NCBI GenBank assembly: GCA_954871525.1 | Contig: OX940864.1 | Coordinates: 8,550,001 to 8,614,000, forward strand | From: Parietaria judaica | Lineage: Eukaryota > Streptophyta > Magnoliopsida > Rosales > Urticaceae | Reading direction: 5' to 3' | DNA length: 64,000 nucleotides | Shown: positions 59,653 to 64,000 of the stretch, one piece after another | How positions within the stretch are numbered: position 1 is the stretch's first letter | Layout of the letters: each line of letters starts with the position of its first letter | The notes under the pieces: generated by a model | The model's database searches: none | Told to the model about the DNA's origin: nothing | What the model saw: the letters and a program-made list of their open reading frames with translations, nothing else | Made by a program: the position numbers and the translations under genes

Positions 59653-61682
59653 TGTTGTTGGATCTTGTTATCGTTGGATCAACGGCTGCATCTATGAGAG
59701 GAACTGTGTTAACGGTTGCTCCATAAGATAAACTATTCTTAGGAACCCAAGCAAGTTTTGACTTTGGAACCTTGAAGAGAAGAGACTTAGCCACCCACAT
59801 TGAACGACTTTTCTTGGTCTTGGTTGCATATTTGCGAAGCGGCGTCTTTTGAAGATTTTCAGAGAATTGCTTGTACATATTTCTGCACCTACCATCGTTG
59901 TGAAAAATAGACTTGCATAATTCACATCTCTTGGTTAATTGGCTAGCAATACTGATGGTACCTTTGGTGGTTGTGATGCTTTCACTTTCGGTAATATTCT
60001 GACTGTTTGACTCTTTTCTGAAAATACGGTTGTAACTTGTACGGTCATATTCATTCTGGCTACTTTCACTAATTAATCTTTGTCCTTTTAAAAATCCAAG
60101 ACCGGTACGATTTCCCGACTGATGTCCTTGTTCAAGTATGTCATCGAGTTTGGATTTTCCAGAATTGAACTTCACAACAGCGTTTTCCATTGAGGTTATC
60201 TTCTTGTATTTTTCAACGGCGAGACAGTTCACTTTTGAAAGAGACTCTTTCAGTTCTACCACTTGGTCATTGAGAACCTTGTTCTGTTGTCTTAGTTCTT
60301 CTACAACCGAGGATAAGACTTGCTTTTCAGAAATAAACTTCTCTTTTTTAGACTTAGCTTGGTCATTGAGAGTCTGATTTCTCTTCATCAGTTTCTCTAT
60401 AGTTGTTGAGAGAGCTTGCTTTTCACCAATCAACTTTTCCTTATCAGAATTAAGGTTCTTGCTCAAGTTGCATAAAGATAGCCATTTTTCAAAGAGAGAT
60501 TTGAATGATGTTTGAAAGTCTTCTTCAGAAAAATCTTCATCTGAATCATCACTTCAATAATTGTTCTGATCAAGAGAGTGGTGTGATGCAGGGAACGCAA
60601 CATAATGGCTAAAAACTCCTCCGCCATCTTCTTTATCTGAGTCTTTATCACTGGAAGAAGTTTCGTAGGATCTAGTCTTTAGTTTCTTGATAGTGTTAGC
60701 ACATTCTGACTGTATATGACCATATCCGTCACACTCTCGGCACTTGATTCCACTTTTTTTGACTTTATCCTCTGTAGTACGACCATCATTATGACCACGA
60801 TTGTTGTTAGTAGATCTGTATTTACTGCTCGAGTTATTATGTGAAGAACCATTAAGGTGGTCTCTGAGTGTTAAATTTCTTCAACATTCTACCAAAATTT
60901 TTAGAAAGAACAAAAATATCATCCATGGTTACATTACTTGTACCATCGCTAGCTACATCATTGGTAAGATCACTGGTTGCATCGTCTCTGTGATCACGTT
61001 TGGTAGAACTTTTGAATGCTACTCCTTTTTCTCTTTTTGTTTGAGACATATTCATCTCAAAAGTTTGAAGAGATCCTATGAGTTCATCCAAATTCAACGT
61101 GGTTATATCCTTGGCCTCTTCGATGGCTGCAACCTTGGCACTGAAGCGTTCTGGCAATGACCGAAGCGTTTTTCTAACCAATTTTAGATTAGAATACACT
61201 TTTCCAAGTTGAAAAACTTGATTTGAAATTTCACGAAGCTTTCCATTGAAATCTGCAATGGTTTCATCTTCGGTCATACGTAGTTCTTCAAATTTTGATG
61301 CAAGCATTTGGAGTTTTGAGGTTCGAACGACTGAGGTTCCTTCATGGAGATTTTGCAATGCTTTCTATGCTTGTTTGTTAGTACCACATGTAGATATGAG
61401 TCTAAATTGTCCTTCGTTAACAACAGATACGATCGCATTTAAAGCACGACAATTCGCAAGAGATGCGGTCTCATCTTCGGTACTTCATTCACTGAGCAGT
61501 TTTTCAACAAATTCTCCTTTTGTATTTTTCTTCATGGGAGAACTCCAGCCATGTTTCACAGTACTCCAAGCTTTTGTGTCAATCGATTGGATGTAGATAG
61601 TCATTCGAGCTTTCCAATACGAATAGTTTGTACCGTCTAACACCGGTGGTCTTATAAGAACAATATTTTCGCGCGAACCCAT
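59627..61682 (-). pseudogene. copia-type gag with zinc knuckle and coiled coil, interrupted
   Basis: It begins at 61682 (MGSRENIVLIRPPVLDGTNY), the usual copia gag start, followed by the UBN2-type domain (LASKFEELRMTEDETIADF). Stops fall near 61485 and 61365, each where the family has Trp, and a frameshift lies near 60855. The next frame carries the zinc knuckle CRECDGYGHIQSEC (about 60705-60742), an acidic Ser/Asp stretch and a further TGA near 60556. Then a coiled coil of repeated KEKLIGEKQALS-like units (60240-60460) leads to LDDILEQGHQSGN, a Sirevirus-like motif, and a basic tail ending at 59627. Intact gag would form particles and bind RNA. This copy cannot give one continuous product. 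Confidence 0.82.
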
Positions 61683-61750
61683 CGTGATTCGAAGAACACC
61701 TAGATCTTTCCGCTGCCTTTGAAATCAAAGAAACACTATTGCAGCGACAA

Positions 61751-61762
61751 GCTCTGATACCA
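61751..61762 (-). other. primer-binding site (initiator Met tRNA type)
   Basis: Read on minus, TGGTATCAGAGC starts two bases after the 5' LTR end. This is the standard plant copia site complementary to initiator methionine tRNA. Confidence 0.92.
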
Positions 61763-61764
61763 AT

Positions 61765-62561
61765 TGAAACGTCACGTTCTTCGGTTATGCGGAAAATAAC
61801 GACAAATAAACATACGCGAAAATAAAAAGACACACGCGATGTTTTGTTAACGCAGTTCGATATCTATCTACTCTGCGGGGCCCTCACCCAGATTAATCAA
61901 CATGGATAATTACAAGATGGACGTTACACAATCGATTTGTTCATCGAACAACAAACTGGAAAATACACTCTAACCAGTGCGACCAGCGATGTAACCAGCC
62001 TTGTAACCTGTTGATTACGACGACGACACGGCGGCACGGCAAGCGGGTAAGGCGACTTCCGGCGAGTGTCAATCTGTGCAAGCATGCACAACTCCGTTGA
62101 CGATACTGAAGTGCTTCAGACCTCTTTAGACTTCTTCTCGGGAAGAAAACGCCAACGAACGATCCACGAAAATTGTGAGAAAATGCCTAGAATGCTCTCT
62201 GTAGCTCTGAACGATTTTCTCTTCACTTTATGGCTGAAAGGATGCACGATTTGGAAGCCCTAAATGAGTTTAAATAGACTCCACAAAGCTCTCAACAAGA
62301 TAACCATTTTCCCTTGATTTTAGGCATTATTACTTAGTCTTTCTTAGACTTAGTATTCCTACCAAAATTCGAATTTCAAAGGCTCATTCAACTCTGATAT
62401 TTGACCAGCAGATAGGGGAAAACGAATTCCTTAAATATCTCAACCAAAACGGACCAATTCCGCTTTACGGATAAGGAGATCGCACGTATGACCATTCGTA
62501 TGATCAACAATACTGTCAAACATATAAGTGCACTAAACTGTCGAATAAAGACAGTTTTTCA
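61765..62561 (-). repeat. 5' LTR of the copia-type element
   Basis: 797 bp with TG..CA ends, the partner of 57924-58691. Sequence is shared through GACAGTTTTTCA, after which the TSD AAGAT follows. Confidence 0.95.
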
Positions 62562-62566
62562 AAGAT

Positions 62567-64000
62567 CAACAACGAGTTTCATCCCAAATTCTCCATCCTT
62601 TTTTCCAATAATTAAAACAGTTATTTTTAATTATTTACTTTGAAAATATATTATATTGTAATTCTTTAATTACCATCAGTTATTTTTAATTTGCTTTCAA
62701 ATTAACCATCAATTAGAGTCCGAAATGTTCGACAAGGCACAAGCTACTAATGATCAATTAAAACATTTTTTTTCTTTCTCTTCACCAACCTTGATCTACA
62801 TTATGATTAAACACGTGATATTTATTAAAACTTCACAACCCAATTACTTAACATGTTTTGTTTCGGAAAAAAGTTATAAAATCCAATAATAATCCAATTT
62901 TTTTAACTCATACGGAAAGCTAGTCACCTTGAATAAACACTGTATTTATATTTTATTTTACCTCCATTATGATAAATATAAATATACTGGTGTACATAAG
63001 GACTAAAAAATTAATATAACTAGGAAACCCTATCCTATCCATAGGATAAGGATATTGCTTGAGGTCCACCAGAGGGAAGTGGAATATTATGTCTTTATTC
63101 AAGCTTTTTAATATCACAAAAAAAAAAAAAAAAAAAATTGAGAGAGAGAGATATAACTTGTTACATAAATAATAACCTAAATAATGACAAGTGTTTCTAT
63201 TGATCATCCTTAGCTTCAAGGTTAATTTTAGTTTAGTTTAAAATATACGTATTTACTAAGAGTTTATGATGGGATAGAATATATGTATAAAACTATTAAA
63301 TAATACGTAATTCATTGTAAATTAATACATGACTTATCAAGGACAAACTTAACACAAGGTAAACGTTGTGCCTCAAGGATTTTTTTTATAAATTATTTTA
63401 TAAATGATGTGAGTCTAATATAATTATTCTATAAATTAATTGGCTCCACATGGAGAGGAAAAAAAAAAAAAAAACCTATAAAAAGTATCATCCAATGTAT
63501 AAAATGTTGGGAATATTCACAGATTGTTCATCTAGTACTCATTTTCCGAAGGTTGTCGGTAACTTTTCTTCGTTAACCGTTGACGTTTATAAGTTGTTCG
63601 TAAATAAAATCAACAATAAATATATGATTTTGTTTTATAAGTTTTGGATATAAGAAGTCGACGATAAGGTACCGTAATATTATTTGGCACTTATTAATGT
63701 GTCATTATTAAGCACTAATGACTTGGCTACTTATTAATGTGTCATTATTAAGCACTAATGACTTGGCTAATTAATAGGGATTTGCTAATACTCTTATCCA
63801 TTTTTTTTTTTTTGGGAAGACTCAGATTATTCATGAATAATCACCAAACTATTTTAGTATTATGCTCTCCCCACTAACAAATGGGGTTCGGATAGAGACA
63901 TTCTTTTCCTCTCGAATGATTTAATTTAGTGGCATGCTCTATTTCTTTGTTTTGACCTTTAGAGTTGGCCAAAAAACTAAAGATTGATTCTATCTTTCAT
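62567..64000. other. AT-rich intergenic DNA
   Basis: No gene is recognised. It contains an A run (63116-63137), a GA run just after it, and a 40-bp tandem duplication at 63690-63769. Confidence 0.55.
63690..63769. repeat. perfect 40-bp tandem duplication
   Basis: 63690-63729 and 63730-63769 are identical (CTTATTAATGTGTCATTATT followed by AAGCACTAATGACTTGGCTA). Confidence 0.95.

Larger units (their letters stand above)
57924..62561 (-). mobile_element. Sirevirus-like Ty1/copia element without pol (TR-GAG type)
   Basis: LTRs at 61765-62561 (5') and 57924-58691 (3') have TG..CA ends, and the exact 5-bp TSD AAGAT lies at 57919-57923 and 62562-62566. The primer-binding site TGGTATCAGAGC follows the 5' LTR. 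The inside holds a copia-type gag with zinc knuckle, a long coiled-coil region, an unknown tail and a cluster of polypurine tracts. No protease, integrase, RT or RNase H is visible in the 3.1-kb interior. Coiled-coil gag extension and multiple polypurine tracts are Sirevirus traits. The two LTRs differ at roughly a dozen sites plus a 29-bp indel. Confidence 0.88.

Noticed and set aside
57924..62561. Plant pararetrovirus or viral insertion
   Set aside because: The LTR pair with 5-bp TSD, initiator-Met PBS and copia-type gag identify a retrotransposon, and no viral movement or coat protein is seen.
1..64000. CRISPR arrays, rRNA, tRNA genes, bacterial operons
   Set aside because: None was seen. 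The regular repeats here are eukaryotic tandem repeats and transposon ends, and no cloverleaf with A/B boxes was recognised by eye.

Overview
This is nuclear DNA of a flowering plant, most likely a eudicot. The evidence is AT-rich intergenic DNA, intron-containing genes with GT-AG borders, many TA microsatellites, plant-type LTR retrotransposons, and three recognisable plant genes. Exact species cannot be read from the window.

Genes. All three intact genes are on the minus strand. (1) 1465-5347 is a two-exon CYP76-type cytochrome P450 of 504 residues. Its single phase-0 intron has been enlarged by a hAT-like insertion. (2) 27001-29155 is an eight-exon B1-type mitotic cyclin of 455 residues. 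It has a destruction box and MSA-type (AACGG) promoter motifs. (3) 38123-42794 is a twelve-coding-exon SCAB1-like gene (stomatal closure-related actin-binding protein) of 488 residues. It has a 5'-UTR intron and one apparent GC-AG intron. The three do not form an operon or an obvious pathway. They are separate housekeeping, cytoskeletal and specialised-metabolism genes sitting in transposon-rich DNA.

Mobile DNA makes up most of the rest, and many boundaries can be set from target-site duplications (TSDs). 11274-23288 is a 12-kb Tat-lineage Ty3/gypsy element on the minus strand. Its LTRs are almost identical, its gag-pol is decayed, and it carries a spliced four-exon gene on the opposite strand. 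57924-62561 is a Sirevirus-like copia derivative with LTRs, gag and coiled-coil but no pol, and a cluster of polypurine tracts (a TR-GAG-type element). DNA elements include a CAAGG-ended hAT family (2245-3294, 8213-9623 with a nested member at 8508-9084, and an inverted truncated copy at 25449-26490). There is a 3-kb hAT with a broken transposase (50591-53631), other hAT-type elements (30902-31221, 55304-56152), 9-bp-TSD MULE-like foldbacks (23804-25208, 37290-37742, 47267-47724), a Harbinger-like element (7151-7890), a short MITE 167 bp from the P450 start codon (5514-5770), a candidate small solo LTR (25703-25884) and a Helitron-like 3' end (33488-33518). 30732-33296 is a terminal-inverted-repeat element whose interior is a 262-bp tandem array.

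Most notable are the antisense spliced gene inside a recently inserted but already defective Tat element, the pol-less Sirevirus-like element with repeated polypurine tracts, the inverted-repeat element housing a satellite-like array, and the nested hAT insertion whose empty site is preserved 17 kb away. All calls come from reading the sequence. No database search was run.
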